DNA of 64,000 bases from contig OZ020267.1 in NCBI GenBank assembly GCA_963971225.1, positions 119,095,891-119,159,890 on the forward strand, read 5' to 3'. Under the pieces are notes generated by a model. That model made no database searches, had not been told where the DNA came from, and saw only the letters and a program-made list of their open reading frames with translations. Shown here in pieces: positions 1 to 11,245 of this stretch; the stretch's first letter is position 1, and each line of letters begins with the position of its first letter. A program made the position numbers and the translations under genes. Origin of the DNA: Melieria omissa (lineage: Eukaryota; Arthropoda; Insecta; Diptera; Ulidiidae).

Positions 1-1905
1 AATTAAAAATAATGAAAATAAACTCAGACAACTTCTAAATCGGTCTTTGGAACTGTAATAAAATTTATAATCCTGCATTCTGTATAGAATTACTAGCTAA
101 ATTACTAATTAAAAATGACAAAAACGCTGAATGGACTTTAAATGCTGTTTCCTTTTGCATATACTATATATATTACACATATGTAGGTACGTCACCTACG
201 TTGTTGTTAATTTTGTTTTATATTTGAATGGTTAAAAAATTTAAAACTTTTTGTCTAAAAGTTGTTGAATTTTTTTCACGAAATTTAAACACGGAAGGCA
301 TACTCAGTGGCCTTGAACTTCGAAAAATGAGCAAATTCAATGATAGGTTTTGCGCTGTGTCCAGAAGGTAAAACCAACATTATAATTTGGTCCAACACAT
401 TCCCAAAGATTTCTTATGATTTTAATTTTACTAAAAATTTGAACTCACAAACTTACGATTCAAGGCTGATATTGCTTTACTGAGCTCACGCTCCGACGTT
501 TAAAGAACCTATTCCCCAATTTATGTAATATTAATTTCAATATGCCTGCGACTTTCAACAATTTGCGAGTTATACTATTATGGCTATCACATTTATTCAC
601 AACTGCCTATACTTACACAGAAATATTCCGAGAACGATGTCAGCGACCACGTAGAATAACAAAGCATATGAGAGGTAACTCTTTAAACAAGGTGAGAAGG
701 CTGTTAACGGCGAAGGACAATGGTATGCACAGGTCACGATAGGGCCACGGGATGATATCTGGGTCAATAGCACATTAATGATTATCCAGTGCTCGAATAA
801 CAGGAACAAATTGAGCACGAAAACGCGAAGCTTGAATATGAATATTAGAACCATACACGTTTTCCAATTTCGAATGTTGATTGAAGAAGGAACAAAATTA
901 TGACGTTGAAAAAAATTTAATTGTGCCGTACATAAAATTCCCATTCACCTTTGATCGAATTGGATAGGAGCTTCCGCAGACTGGACGAACTTCGCCCTGT
1001 TGTTCCACGAATAGCAATAATTGGCTTTGCGATTTTGCCCGGGTCGAGATGCAAGAAGCAGATGATAACTGCACTGAGCTAAGGGTCACAAGAGCAGGTC
1101 AACGTTAACTTCAAAAAATTTATGTACTTCGGAAGAAAGTTTGCAATGAATATTCCCAATTAATCAATGAATCTGAAGTTTATGAAAACGTGCACTCACT
1201 GCTCGCCTATCCGTCACTCCGGGCACATGTGAAAACGCTCGCCACAGACGAAATATGATTGTGCTGTGTGGGGGGAAAACGGGAGAATTTGGAAAAGTGG
1301 CAACAGTGAAATTGTCGCGGCTGGGTTTGAATTACCGAGCTTCGGCTGAGACTTGTTCCTTCAAATATGTTTGGAGCTATTAAAACTTGTCACAACACGG
1401 AAAAGTCTGATGCTTTCTTTTAAAAATTGCAACATTTCAAAAAAACGACAGTGAAAGATTAACTTGTTAACTTGATTAGTTTGTCCGCAATCGAAATCTG
1501 GAATAGTGCCACAGATGCAGAACTAGTATCTAAAAAAATTTTCTAAAATATTACGTTACAACTTGAACTAAGTCACTTTGTTATTTTTTGCAATCACAAA
1601 TAATGAAAATTACAACTATCAGAGAAAAATCAACTCAGTAAAAAAATCAACACTAAAAATGTAGGGCTAGGTCTATTTGTAAACTTCACAGAAGACAACA
1701 ATTTTCAGAAAATGAAATCTATCCTAAAAGATATATAAAAGAAGTATGTATCAAAGAATACAAACAGCTAAGGCTCACAAACTAAGTTAAATATTTTCTT
1801 ATTCCGCTATAGTTTAGCTTCAGTAAAAATTTGGCAATAACTTAATCCTCAGAAAGCAAGCTACGTTTTCGAAAACTAAAACTAGAAAAAAAGTAAATAA
1901 CCAGG
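1..1905. other. No gene seen, AT-rich intergenic
   Basis: Only short open frames without recognisable domains or splice context occur here. The 597-944 minus and 542-742 plus frames overlap one another and look like chance. I see no RNA gene and no terminal repeat. Confidence 0.5.
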
Positions 1906-2043
1906 TTAACCTTCTGACTGTCCCTTGGGTCTATTCGACCCATTCATGTTTTGTCAGCAAGTTATATTACCGTTTGGTTGGGAACATCCTGACCCCAAAG
2001 GACAGCGAACGTAATTTTGAGCAAGGAACAGTCAGAACGTTAA
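1906..2043. mobile_element. TTAA-flanked piggyBac-type MITE
   Basis: A 138-bp stretch begins and ends with TTAA. Its ends read TTAACCTTCTGACTGT and, on the other strand, TTAACGTTCTGACTGT, so the terminal inverted repeat is about 16 bp with one mismatch. TTAA duplication is the signature of piggyBac-superfamily insertion. A palindrome lies just inside the left end (GGGTCtattCGACCC). It is non-coding and so non-autonomous. Confidence 0.7.
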
Positions 2044-2827
2044 ATTTACATTTAATTTTAATCAAATCTACTTACTATATTCTTGTAATTGTTTTTATTA
2101 CATAAACCGACACCCTTAATTGGTATACAATATACACCCTTGACAAAGAATGTCGAATAAGAACTGATTTTATTATTTTATTTTATTTATTTTATCAAAA
2201 TTTAGCACGATTTTTATGCATTTCTTAAAATAAAACAATGCAATTTCGTAATGAAAATGAAATTTTCTGCAAATAAGCAAAAACAATTGTTTAAACATTA
2301 CATTTAAGGAATGATTTGCTTTGGAACTTTGAAGAATATAGCTAATGTTGCTTATTAATCAGGCCATTGTATTCTACTCAATTTGTTTGCCCATTTTTAG
2401 CGAAATAAGACACTATTCAACTGTATACTCATTTTATTTCCCGTTACAGGCAAAGCAACACTGAGCGAAAATATCGGTGCTGCCAATTTTTGGTCGAAAA
2501 CAGATGCTGAGCAGTGTTGCCACAATCGAAAAATAGTTTCTACCAAACTTGCCTGAAAAATTCTACCAACTTTGTGTCAAGATTACTTTTTATTGAAATT
2601 TTCCCCGGAAAAAGGATTTAAGTATGTATGTGCGTTTTTGATTCTATAGTTATAACTGAAAATCTGAATCATAGTATAATAAAGTAGTCTTATAAAAACC
2701 CTCCCTCTCAGAGCAAAACCATTGTTTTAAACATATTTAAAGAGTTGCAACTTCATTAAAACAAATCGTACTAAAAGCAAAGGGAAAATGCTTAGGTATA
2801 TTTTACTACAATCAAATAATATTAAGT
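2044..2827. other. No gene seen
   Basis: AT-rich sequence without a supported frame. It ends at the target-site duplication of the LINE insertion that follows. Confidence 0.5.
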
Positions 2828-2840
2828 GTACCTGAGGCGC
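2828..2840. repeat. Left target-site duplication of LINE
   Basis: GTACCTGAGGCGC occurs here and again, perfectly, at 3798-3810. The two copies bracket the LINE fragment and mark its exact insertion limits. Confidence 0.85.
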
Positions 2841-3797
2841 CCCCTTTGATACCGTTCGAGGTTTCAGACAGGGTGATCCTTTGTCCTGCGACCTCTTCAA
2901 CTTCACCATGGAGAGTGTTCTGCGCAAGGCCGGTGTACATCGTAATGGCACAATTTTCAACAAAAGTGTCCAGCTCCTTGCCTACGCTGATGACATTGAT
3001 GTCATCGGACGTAACAAGCGAGATGTCACCGCTGCCTTTGCGGCTATCGAAAGAGAATCTGCCAAAATGGGTCTGGTGGTAAATGAGGGCAAGACGAAGT
3101 ATATGCTGTCTACATGCAGGGACTCGCAGCGGCTAGGGTCTCACGTCGAGGCCGACAGGTATACTTTTGAAGTTGTCAAGGAATTCGTCTACCTTGGCAC
3201 CGCCATCAACAGCAGCAATGATGTCAGCCTGGAGATAAAGCGAAGGATAACTCTTGCCAACAGGTGCTACTACGGTCTCGGTAGGCAATTGAGAAGTAGA
3301 GACCTCTCTCGACCGACAAAACTTGCACTCTATAGGACGCTTATCTTGCCCGTGCTCCTCTATGGCGCTGAAGCATGGACAATGACACGAAACGACATAG
3401 CGGCCCTTGGAGTGTTCGAGAGGAAGGTACTTCGCAAAATCTTCGGCCCTGTTCGTGTTGGTGACGACTATCGTATACGAACCAATAACGAGCTGTATGA
3501 GCTGTATAAGGACATGGACGTAGCGCAGCGAATAAACATCCAGCGGCTACGCTGGCTCGGTCATGTCTGCCGCATGGACGACGAAGCTCCGGCGAAAAAG
3601 GTGTTCGATGCGATGGTTGGAGGTCGACGGCGAAGAGGGAGGCCGTATCTCCGGTGGAAGGACCAAGTTGAAGAGGCCCTGTCATCTCTTGGTGTTACTA
3701 ACTGGAGAAGGCGCGCGCAAAGCAGAGGCGCCTGGAGAGAAGTTTTGCGGCAGGCCGTAACCCGATAACGGGTTGTTATGGCCAGTTAAGTAAGTAA
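2841..3797 (+). mobile_element. 5'-truncated non-LTR retrotransposon (LINE)
   Basis: This 957-bp insertion carries the 3' part of a reverse transcriptase frame, a short 3' UTR and a TAAG tetranucleotide tail, bracketed by a perfect 13-bp duplication. A truncated 5' end, a simple-repeat tail and a duplicated target are typical of target-primed reverse transcription. Related copies lie at 32877-33605, 36076-36190, 53838-53937 and 61172-61795. It is probably an RTE-like, endonuclease-bearing clade, but the clade is uncertain. Confidence 0.9.
2848..3768 (+). pseudogene. Reverse transcriptase, C-terminal half (LINE)
   Basis: The frame opens at the truncation point with DTVRGFRQGDPLSCDLF, a reverse transcriptase palm motif, then AYADDIDVIG with the YADD catalytic motif (polymerase active-site aspartates). 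Next comes the KTKYM and FVYLGTAINSS segment, then the LPVLLYGAEAW and QRLRWLGHVCRM segments common at LINE C-termini. It ends in VTR-stop at 3766-3768. The frame is unbroken for about 306 codons, so the copy is fairly young, but the endonuclease and upstream palm are missing and there is no own start codon. It cannot make a working enzyme by itself. Confidence 0.9.
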
Positions 3798-3810
3798 GTA
3801 CCTGAGGCGC

Positions 3811-4575
3811 ACCTGAGCTCAAAAATTCAAATTATGGTATGCGAGTTCCGTAGTGTGGGTAGAGATGAATGATGATGGGGGTTGGGGGAAAATGAGGGGA
3901 GAGGGGTAATAACCCTCTTAAGTGCAAGTAGGGCTTCATATTCAGTAGAATATTTACAGTACTTCTGCATCCAAACTCTTTTTGTGCAGGCGGCTTGAAA
4001 AATAACCTTCATAGAAGCAACTAGGGCCGGAGAATCAGTAAAGTGTTCACAGTATTTCTGTATTCAAATTTCTTTTGTGTACGGCTAATAATAGGCCGCC
4101 ATGCCGGCCATATTTTATTTGATTTTGCGCACACTACAGTCGACAGTGAGTTCAGGATCAATATGAGACGCCGTGCAGGCTTATAGAAGAACATAAGCCA
4201 GCCAGATATTAGAAATAGTTTTATAATTTCAGCTTTTCGCCAGTGCATCGTCTTCCTCCTCTTTGAATGGTGCAATGTGAACGAGTGAGCACAGACGCAG
4301 TATTCGTGTTGCTATGATTTGCGCTCAGAGCATTGTGCTCTCATTTCAAGTGTTTCCTCTTGTTGCCTACCCCCCGCATCGAGAAGTTGGGTTGCCATAT
4401 CATGACCCGCATTCAAATTTTTGCTTGTACGTGATGCACACTCTTTATATTCGATATTTTTTGGTAATACGTAGTAGTTGCGTTTTATTTTTTCTTTTTT
4501 GTAACCCACATACTACAACTTTGCTTACATCAACATTGAAAATATTCCTTTTTTAAATTCTACTTAAAACGGTAT
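3811..4575. repeat. Dispersed GGCCGGCC-type repeat, no gene
   Basis: Segments around 3930-4110 share the phrase pattern 'AGGG..TCAGTAAAGTGTTTACAGTATTTTTGTATTCAAA' (shown as a loose consensus) with 37610-37960, 39410-39545 and 42200-42440. It is a dispersed, partly tandem family of unknown class. No coding exon is supported. Confidence 0.5.
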
Positions 4576-5953
4576 TTAAAAGAAGTTTTTAATGAACTCA
4601 TGGCGTGCACTAGAGTCTACATTAACCAACGTTGAATATGAAAGCGGATTTAATGTTGAAGTCTCTACGAAGCAACAATCGCCCGAAAATCCGTTATCAG
4701 TGTTATCTGTAGGGTATAAATTAAGAAAATATTTTGTTTAAGATAAATAAATAACTTACCAAAGGTGGGGTCGTTCCATTCAATAGCCATATTGTGCAAT
4801 ATAGCCAATGCGACTATTGTCTGCTTTGCAGTGCCAAATGAGAAAGGTATCTCACTGCCAAGCACGCCAAACCGTTGAGCCCACACGTTGAGGCATTTGA
4901 TAGCTAAAGAAAATGTGACGGAATGTGAACGATTAAATGCATGTTCCTCCGGTGAAAGGGCGACTTCCACAGGAGGGAACAAGAAGGCGGTGCACGGCAA
5001 GGAGTCGTTCCCCAACAGCACCCGACCACGAAATTCGTTTTGCTCGAATCGCTCCTTGATTCGTGACTGGCAAAACATTTCATGATTTGTTTCCTTTACG
5101 GAGCGAATGCGACAATCCTGGTCACATATACGTAAATTGGCATCCGATACAATCTGTAATAACTTAACACGTGTAACATCAAACTGCATATATATGATAA
5201 AACCACATACTTGTATGTGCAGGTGTTTCTCGATGGAATTACCTCCAGAAGTAGGACATTTAAGATGAACAGTATGATGCATCACGGTTCCAATGACTTG
5301 AGGCATACCGGCTAAGGTTTGAAATGCGCTGGTCACCCTTTCTTTATCGGCTAAAGTGGCAGGCATTCTGATATAACGAGAAGCCTTTGCCGCCAGTGCG
5401 CTGGCTACGCGTTTGCAAATTTTCAACAAAGTGCGACTGCTCACTCCGTGTGCATTTGCCGTGTCATCAAGCTTCTGTGAAAAGAAGCATCCGCTTTTTG
5501 TATTACTTGAACACTCATAAGACAAGTAAATAAACCGTTACTGTGCAATTGGCAACTATTTATAAAGATGATGTTCAAGCGCACCATTCTGCCATTCTTT
5601 ACCTCGCTCAAGCCCCAGTACCGAATAGCAGCCATTATCTGCAGCTCAACAGGCACTTGATTAGCGCTGCGCTCCGCAGGAAGATCCACTTCCAGATCGT
5701 CGCGGACCATCTCAATTATCTTGCGCATGTTATCCTTCGAAAAACGATACTTCTTTCTAAATTGAAGTTCTTTCAGGTCAGAGAGAGGATTCAAGCGTCT
5801 CCGAATTCGTGGGTGACGAGGTACAGCACAATTCATGCGCACATTGCAGATAGTTTGAATTTCGGAAAACCACTTGTTCTCTAAGAAACTGTCCAAGCAC
5901 TCCAAATCTCTTAGAAAATTGTTGTAATTCTCCACATCTATTGTATACGCCAT
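4576..5953 (-). CDS. PIF/Harbinger transposase-derived protein (HARBI1-like)
   Basis: Four exons on the minus strand splice into one open frame of 379 codons: 5953-5603, 5474-5211, 5153-4760 and 4706-4576. All three introns (128, 57 and 53 bp) are GT-AG, and the frame holds across each junction, ending KNFF-stop. That length matches HARBI1-family nucleases (about 350 residues). Family landmarks are present: an N-terminal helix-turn-helix-like part, MPQVIG near residue 174, SDANLRI at 208, LLGND at 251, FNRSHS at 278 and the LAILHNMAIEW block at 319. By eye, the DDE positions are not acidic: the IGxIDG aspartate is Met182, the HDSxxF aspartate is Asn228, and the IERxFG glutamate is Ile290 or Lys291. 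Intact splicing with a lost active site suggests a domesticated host gene rather than a live transposase. No flanking inverted repeats were found. The start at 5953 sits in ACCATGG, a good initiation context. Confidence 0.82.
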
Positions 5954-6520
5954 GGTATTATCGTTTGCTCCTAATGAACTACTTCACTCCTGTTTACTAT
6001 TTTACTGAACCTGATTTCCACTGGTCAAATTGTTTTTCTTGTGTAGAGCACCCCCAATAGAAAGATTGTGTTCTGTACGGGAAGGGACCAAGGCAAATTC
6101 AACTAATGCGTTTTAGGAAGAGACCCAGAGCTCGGTTAGTGAAAGTATTTTCTGTACATTTCTTTGCGTTTTTTCATTCTTCAGTACTTTGAGAATCAGT
6201 TTTATTTTTATTTGTTGCAAAAAACAACCGAGAATAAAGTCCCAAAAAACTGATTCCGTACCGCACTAAACAAAGTAAATCCAAACCAAAGTAAATCCTA
6301 AGTAGCGCGACTCTTTTTTCAAGCTGTCAGTGGTACACAATGTGGCAGTGTTGCCGCAAAGTATATTATGTGGTAGTGTTACCTCAACGCTATTTTCTGT
6401 TGGTTTAGGTAGCAAAATTTGTGCTTTATTTTCTGATTGCTTTGTCAATCAAGCATTAAATAAATGTTTGAAAGATAAAATATCTTAAGATAACTGGGCA
6501 ATCACTGTAAAAATACAATA
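5954..6520. other. No gene seen, upstream of Harbinger-derived gene
   Basis: This interval should hold the promoter of the minus-strand HARBI1-like gene. I cannot pick out a convincing core element. Confidence 0.3.
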
Positions 6521-7163
6521 AGCGGCCTTTAGACGGTCGCACATGTTTGCAATCATGTGCGATGGGGGAAATGTGCGATGAGCGTTTACACGGTCAAACA
6601 TGTGCGCACACTTCAATTGTCTCGCTGCTGCCAACGAAGCAACATGGTATGCGCTTTCGCATCAATTTCTTTAAATTTGCATAAAAGCACCTCTATGCTG
6701 CGTTTCTTTTAATTTTTATTTTTATATTTTTCACCTTTTACTTTTCACAGTTCGGTATTGTGTTTATACACCTCAAAGAACTCCTTCCATAATATTTGAT
6801 TTTTTGCGACGCCATCCTCACTGCTCGCTGTCCACCGATCGAATGAAAAAATGCACTATGTGTGTCACACAGCCGTTTACACGGTCGCACATGTGCGTCG
6901 CGCCGACAGAGAAATCAAAAAATTTTGAAAACCGTCGCACATGTCCGACGACACGAATTTCTTGCGTTTACACGGTCATTCTTCTCGTCGCGCTGCACAT
7001 GATTGCGGACATGTGCGACCGTCTAAAGGCCGCTACAGAGAAATCAAAAAATTTTGAAAACCGTCGCACATGTCCGACGACACGAATTTCTTGCGTTTAC
7101 ACAGTCATTCTTCTCGTCGCGCCGCACATGATTGCGGACATGTGCGACCGTCTAAAGGCCACT
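6521..7163. mobile_element. MITE with duplicated right end
   Basis: The left end AGCGGCCTTTAGACGGTCGC is the reverse complement of the right end, which reads GACCGTCTAAAGGCCGCT at about 7017-7034. A second right end follows at 7146-7163 because 6906-7034 is repeated almost exactly as 7035-7163 (period 129). Several internal CACATGT motifs occur. No coding capacity is seen; the superfamily is not determined. Confidence 0.75.
7035..7163. repeat. 129-bp tandem duplication of MITE end
   Basis: It is a near-identical copy of 6906-7034 differing at a few positions. It contains a complete right terminal repeat, so the element has two possible right ends. Confidence 0.8.
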
Positions 7164-7335
7164 ATAGTTGCTATCATAATTCACTTAAATAGAAAACATT
7201 TGAACATTTGAATACTTATTTATATTTTGCCCTTGATGCAATTAATTAATAATTGCATCATGTATTTTGCCTGCGTACAAATAATTTTATAATGAAATAA
7301 TAAACAACGAATGATTACACTGCACAACAGCATGT

Positions 7336-8455
7336 CTGTTGCATGGAGTTTTTTACATGAATCTGAATCGTTTTTCCACGCTGTTTTCAAAACCATACTC
7401 CGTTTTTATGTAACAGCTCTAGTTTTTGCAAAAAATGGGCGTGTCACTTTTTCGAATTTTCCTCGGTTTTTTTCTCGTTTTCGACTGTTATTTCTGAACC
7501 AATAACCCTATAGACATGATTTTTATATCGTTGCACTTACAACATTTCACGCCATCTTTCCTGACATTAATCAATTTTATGCGTTCTAAATGGGCGTGGT
7601 AATAAGGTTTCAAAGTAAGAAAATATTGAATTTCAAGGCGTTTTTTCTGATGGCGAAAATTGTACAGATGTTTCATAAATCACGTTTCGAAGTATATGAA
7701 TATCTTAAGAAGAAACATCCAGCAATACAACACAGCCAAATTATTTGGCGGAATACACATTCGCATCGAAATAATAACAAAACTTAACCATAGCGATTTT
7801 CACCTCTTTTCATACTTTTTCCTTAAAAAATTAGGAGCCTCAAAATATGCTCTTTTATATGTTCCATTTATAGTTTGGAATACAAGCAAAAAACAAAAAT
7901 ATTTTGAATTTCTCGATACAAAAAAAAATTAAAAACTTTGCATATTTTCAGGCCCCTAATTTTTTAAGGAAAAAGTATGAAAAGTGATGAAAATCGCGAT
8001 GGTACATTTTTCCTGTTATTTCGATGCGAGTGTGTATTCCGCCAAATAATTTAGCTGTGTTGTATTGCTTGATGTGTCGGCTTTCATTATACACCTAACT
8101 CGTTAATTGTTTTACAAAAAATGTGTATGTTTTTGATCATCAAAGAAAACGCCTTAAAATTCAATTTTTTCCAACTTTGAGGTCCAGTTACCGCGGCATT
8201 TTAGCATTTATAAAAATAAGTTGCATCGGAAAAGAAGCCGTGTGGTGTTGTTAATGCGATAAGGTGAAAATCATGTCAATCGGTTTTTTTGTTTAGAAAC
8301 TACGATCGAAAATATGGAAAAAGTAGAGGAAAAACTGAAAAAATGACAGGGTACCTATATCTCACAAACTAGAGCTGCTAGAAAAAATCGGAGGGTAGAT
8401 TCGGAATCAGCGCACCCAAATTAGTAAGAAACAGTAGAAAAACTCCATGCAACAG
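7336..8455. mobile_element. Fold-back element with long divergent arms
   Basis: The outer ends CTGTTGCATGGAGTTTT (7336) and its complement AAAACTCCATGCAACAG (8439-8455) are inverted. The inner arms 7715-7852 and 7936-8083 are clearly complementary, including CCAAATTATTTGGCGGAATA versus its complement. Arms of about 500 bp with a short centre suggest a fold-back or long-TIR element, old enough to have diverged. Confidence 0.65.
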
Positions 8456-8895
8456 AAAAAAAGTGTTTTTTTGTTGCGCTGTGTTATTAATGTAGTTTTC
8501 TTCTTGAACAAGTTAAAAAGCACACAACAAAGCTTCTTTCGATAAATTATCTTAAAAACTGTACGTAATAGTAATGTTGTACATCTTTATAAATCATAAT
8601 AAGTATTAAATAAATGTTTTTATTCATTCATTCATTTTACGCACGACATAATGATTCAATCAAAACATGTTAAATGTGTTCAGGAGAACATTTTTGTATT
8701 CATTAATAAATATCTTTAATGCGACTGAATTGACTGAAATAATTAAAAGGAAATTACAACCATTACAAACATGTCCCATTTAAAAACATTTCTATATTCA
8801 CCATCCATAGCAAAAATTTCACTCCTGTCTTATAAAAATTTTACCACTTTACCACACAATGTCTAAATATTCACCACAGTGCGCAAATAACCTCA

Positions 8896-9939
8896 TCTTA
8901 TATATAAAATTCTCGTGTCACAGTGTTTGTTACCGTACTCCTCCGAAACGGCTTGACCGATTTTTATGAAATTTTACATGCATATTCAGTAGGTCTGAGA
9001 ATCGGCTACTAACTATTTTTTATACCCCTAAGGGGCGTGGCACATTTTTGTGACCCAATTATTCTGCTGAACTACAAGTCACAGAGGAATGAAACTTAGC
9101 ATGAACCTATCATGTAATCATATCTCTCGACAGACGGAATGAGGTGGGTTTTGGACAACGGGGCGTGGCACCACCCATACAAGCAAAATCTTTAAAATAG
9201 AATATCTTCGAAATTATAAGTAGCACAACATTAAAATTTAGTACCCCGTCGTCCCATAGATGAGTCATTCTAATGATAAGATTTTATGGGCGTTGGACAA
9301 GGGGCGTGGCACATTTTTTGTGACCCAAATATTTTGCTGAACTATAAGTCGCTCAGCAATGAAACTTAGTACGAACCTACCATTTCTTAATATGTTTCGA
9401 CAGAGGGAATGGGGCAAGTATTGGACGAGGGGGCATGGCACCACCCATACAAGCAAAATCTTTAAAATAGAATATCTTCGAAATTATAAGTAGCACAACA
9501 TTAAAATTTAGTACCCCGTCGTCCCATAGATGAGTCATTCTACTGATAACATTTGATGGGCGTTGGCCAAGAGGCGTGGCACATTTTTTGTGACCCAAAT
9601 ATTTTGCTGAACTATAAGTCGCTCAGCAATGAAACTTAGTACGGACCTACCATTTTTTCTTTTGACAGAGGGCATTGAATAAGGGGCAGGCATTGAATAA
9701 GAGGGCATGGCACCGCCCATATAATTTAAATCCGGTTCAAGCGCAGTCCATTTCTTTACTGAAACTTAACAGCAACATTGTTTATTTGTGGGCCTTGATT
9801 GCGTTAATCAGTAGCTCCTCCTCTTCCTTCAGTTGGTTTTCTTCGTCAATTTGAATCGCCATAGATTCGCCACCTCGCGTATTTCATTATAAAAAAACAA
9901 CAAATGTCGTGCGAGACAAAGTTCGCGGGGTCAGCTAGT
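8896..9939 (+). mobile_element. Helitron (non-autonomous)
   Basis: It begins TCTTATATATAAAATTCTCG after an A and ends GGGGTCAGCTAGT. TC start and CTAGT end are the usual Helitron termini, and GGGTCAGCTAGT closely matches the end found reversed at 63606-63621. No Rep/helicase is encoded. The base after CTAGT is A, not the usual T. A 270-bp minisatellite fills the middle. Confidence 0.65.
9031..9735 (+). repeat. About 270-bp minisatellite inside Helitron
   Basis: The phrase GGCGTGGCACATTTTT recurs at about 9034, 9303 and 9573, giving a period of about 270 bp and 2.6 units. The second unit boundary shares long exact stretches such as TAGTACCCCGTCGTCCCATA. Confidence 0.8.
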
Positions 9940-10856
9940 ATCTTTATAAAAATGTCTGAGAAAGTCTCGCAAAACGCAGTGATTGCAGCATTGCCCGCCA
10001 GTGGTTCGGTGCCAAATCGTTTGCAATTATGTATGATATCCAAATCGTATTGACACTGCAATGTGCCCACATGAAACATTGCGCATCAGTCGCCGGAGCA
10101 GCTAGCAGATTGACTGACTGAGCCTTGTCATTTATGTTATTCTGCCATCTATACCAATTCCATGATGAAATACCTATTATTTATTATAGATTTTTATTTT
10201 ATTTATTCCATCATGTACCAATTCCAGTTTTTAGGAGAATTTTAAATAAAATTTCAACCAACAATTATTTGCGGTGAATATATATGCCCAGGCAGAATTG
10301 TTTTTGAAGAGCTAACAAAAAATTTTAAATTTGTTCATAAATTTATTGAAAACCATCTATTTATGAGAATTTCGTTTAGCTTTAAAATATCAGCGCTTCT
10401 TATGTAAAATCATGTTAAATTACATTTAAGAAATTCATGGAAATCGCAGTTTTTTCAGTATTTTGTACGTACACGCAATATTGTTACTAGTGTACTTATT
10501 CATCACGCTGGCCAGTTTAAAACGTGAACAAAAACAGTTTGACAGATCTTGTCATACAGAATCGACGTCTGGTTGTCAAAGAGTTTCGATACTTAGGATT
10601 TACTTTGGCACTAAAGAAGCAAAACGCAAAGTATTACACCGAATACAAAGACGACGGCAACGACATGACTGCATCTATCAAAATATACAATCAGAACAAT
10701 CTTATGGGAACAAGTCGTATTCTATACAGGTGACCTCGTTGAACCAGCTGATTTTTTTTCAATGCAAAGGGATCTAGATTATCTAAATGGTTGTTTGGAT
10801 GCCGATGGCTTGGTTTTGACAATCAATTTGCACAAACCCAACAACAAAATACATGG
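9940..10856. other. No gene; partial MITE near 10725-10790
   Basis: A phrase at 10727-10750 (CAGGTGACCTCGTTGAACCA) matches the end of the MITE family at 10865 and 13763, so a decayed copy lies here. A 69-codon frame at 10524-10733 has no recognisable domain. Confidence 0.45.
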
Positions 10857-10864
10857 GCCCTTAC

Positions 10865-11085
10865 CAAGGCGAATTCATTCTAAGTGACCTCGTTGGATGA
10901 GGCGATTTTTTTTTGGTGGACAAAATCTAGATTGTCAAAATGTCTGTGTAAAACTTTGACAGGTTAAAAATGAAAAAAGCAAGATTTATTCTGATTGGCT
11001 ATTTTGAAAATCTAAACCCAGAAAACAAAATACAATTAATATTTTGTTGTTGTCCTAACGCTATCACCTGTATGAATTCGCCTTG
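10865..11085. mobile_element. MITE, CAAGGCGAATTCAT family, copy 1
   Basis: The 221-bp element has inverted ends CAAGGCGAATTCAT and is flanked by a perfect 8-bp duplication GCCCTTAC (10857-10864 and 11086-11093). An 8-bp duplication points to a hAT- or P-type transposase in trans. A second complete copy lies in the opposite orientation at 13763. Confidence 0.85.
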
Positions 11086-11245
11086 GCCCTTACGCGGCTA
11101 AGTTTATCAATTCGCCTTGTATGAGAACGATTATTTGACGACACCACAGTGTTGCCAGTTGATTTCCATCAATCCCCCTACAATGAAGTTAATTTTCCCC
11201 TAAAAACTAAAAATTCCCCCGAAATTTATAGTGCACACATAAAAT

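Noticed and set aside
597..944. 115-codon minus-strand frame
   Set aside because: Hydrophobic, no start context or homologue known to me, and overlapped by a plus frame; likely chance.
10524..10733. 69-codon frame with VKEFRYLGFTLALKK
   Set aside because: Superficially like a LINE palm end (KEFxYLG), but no neighbouring blocks fit; left uncalled.
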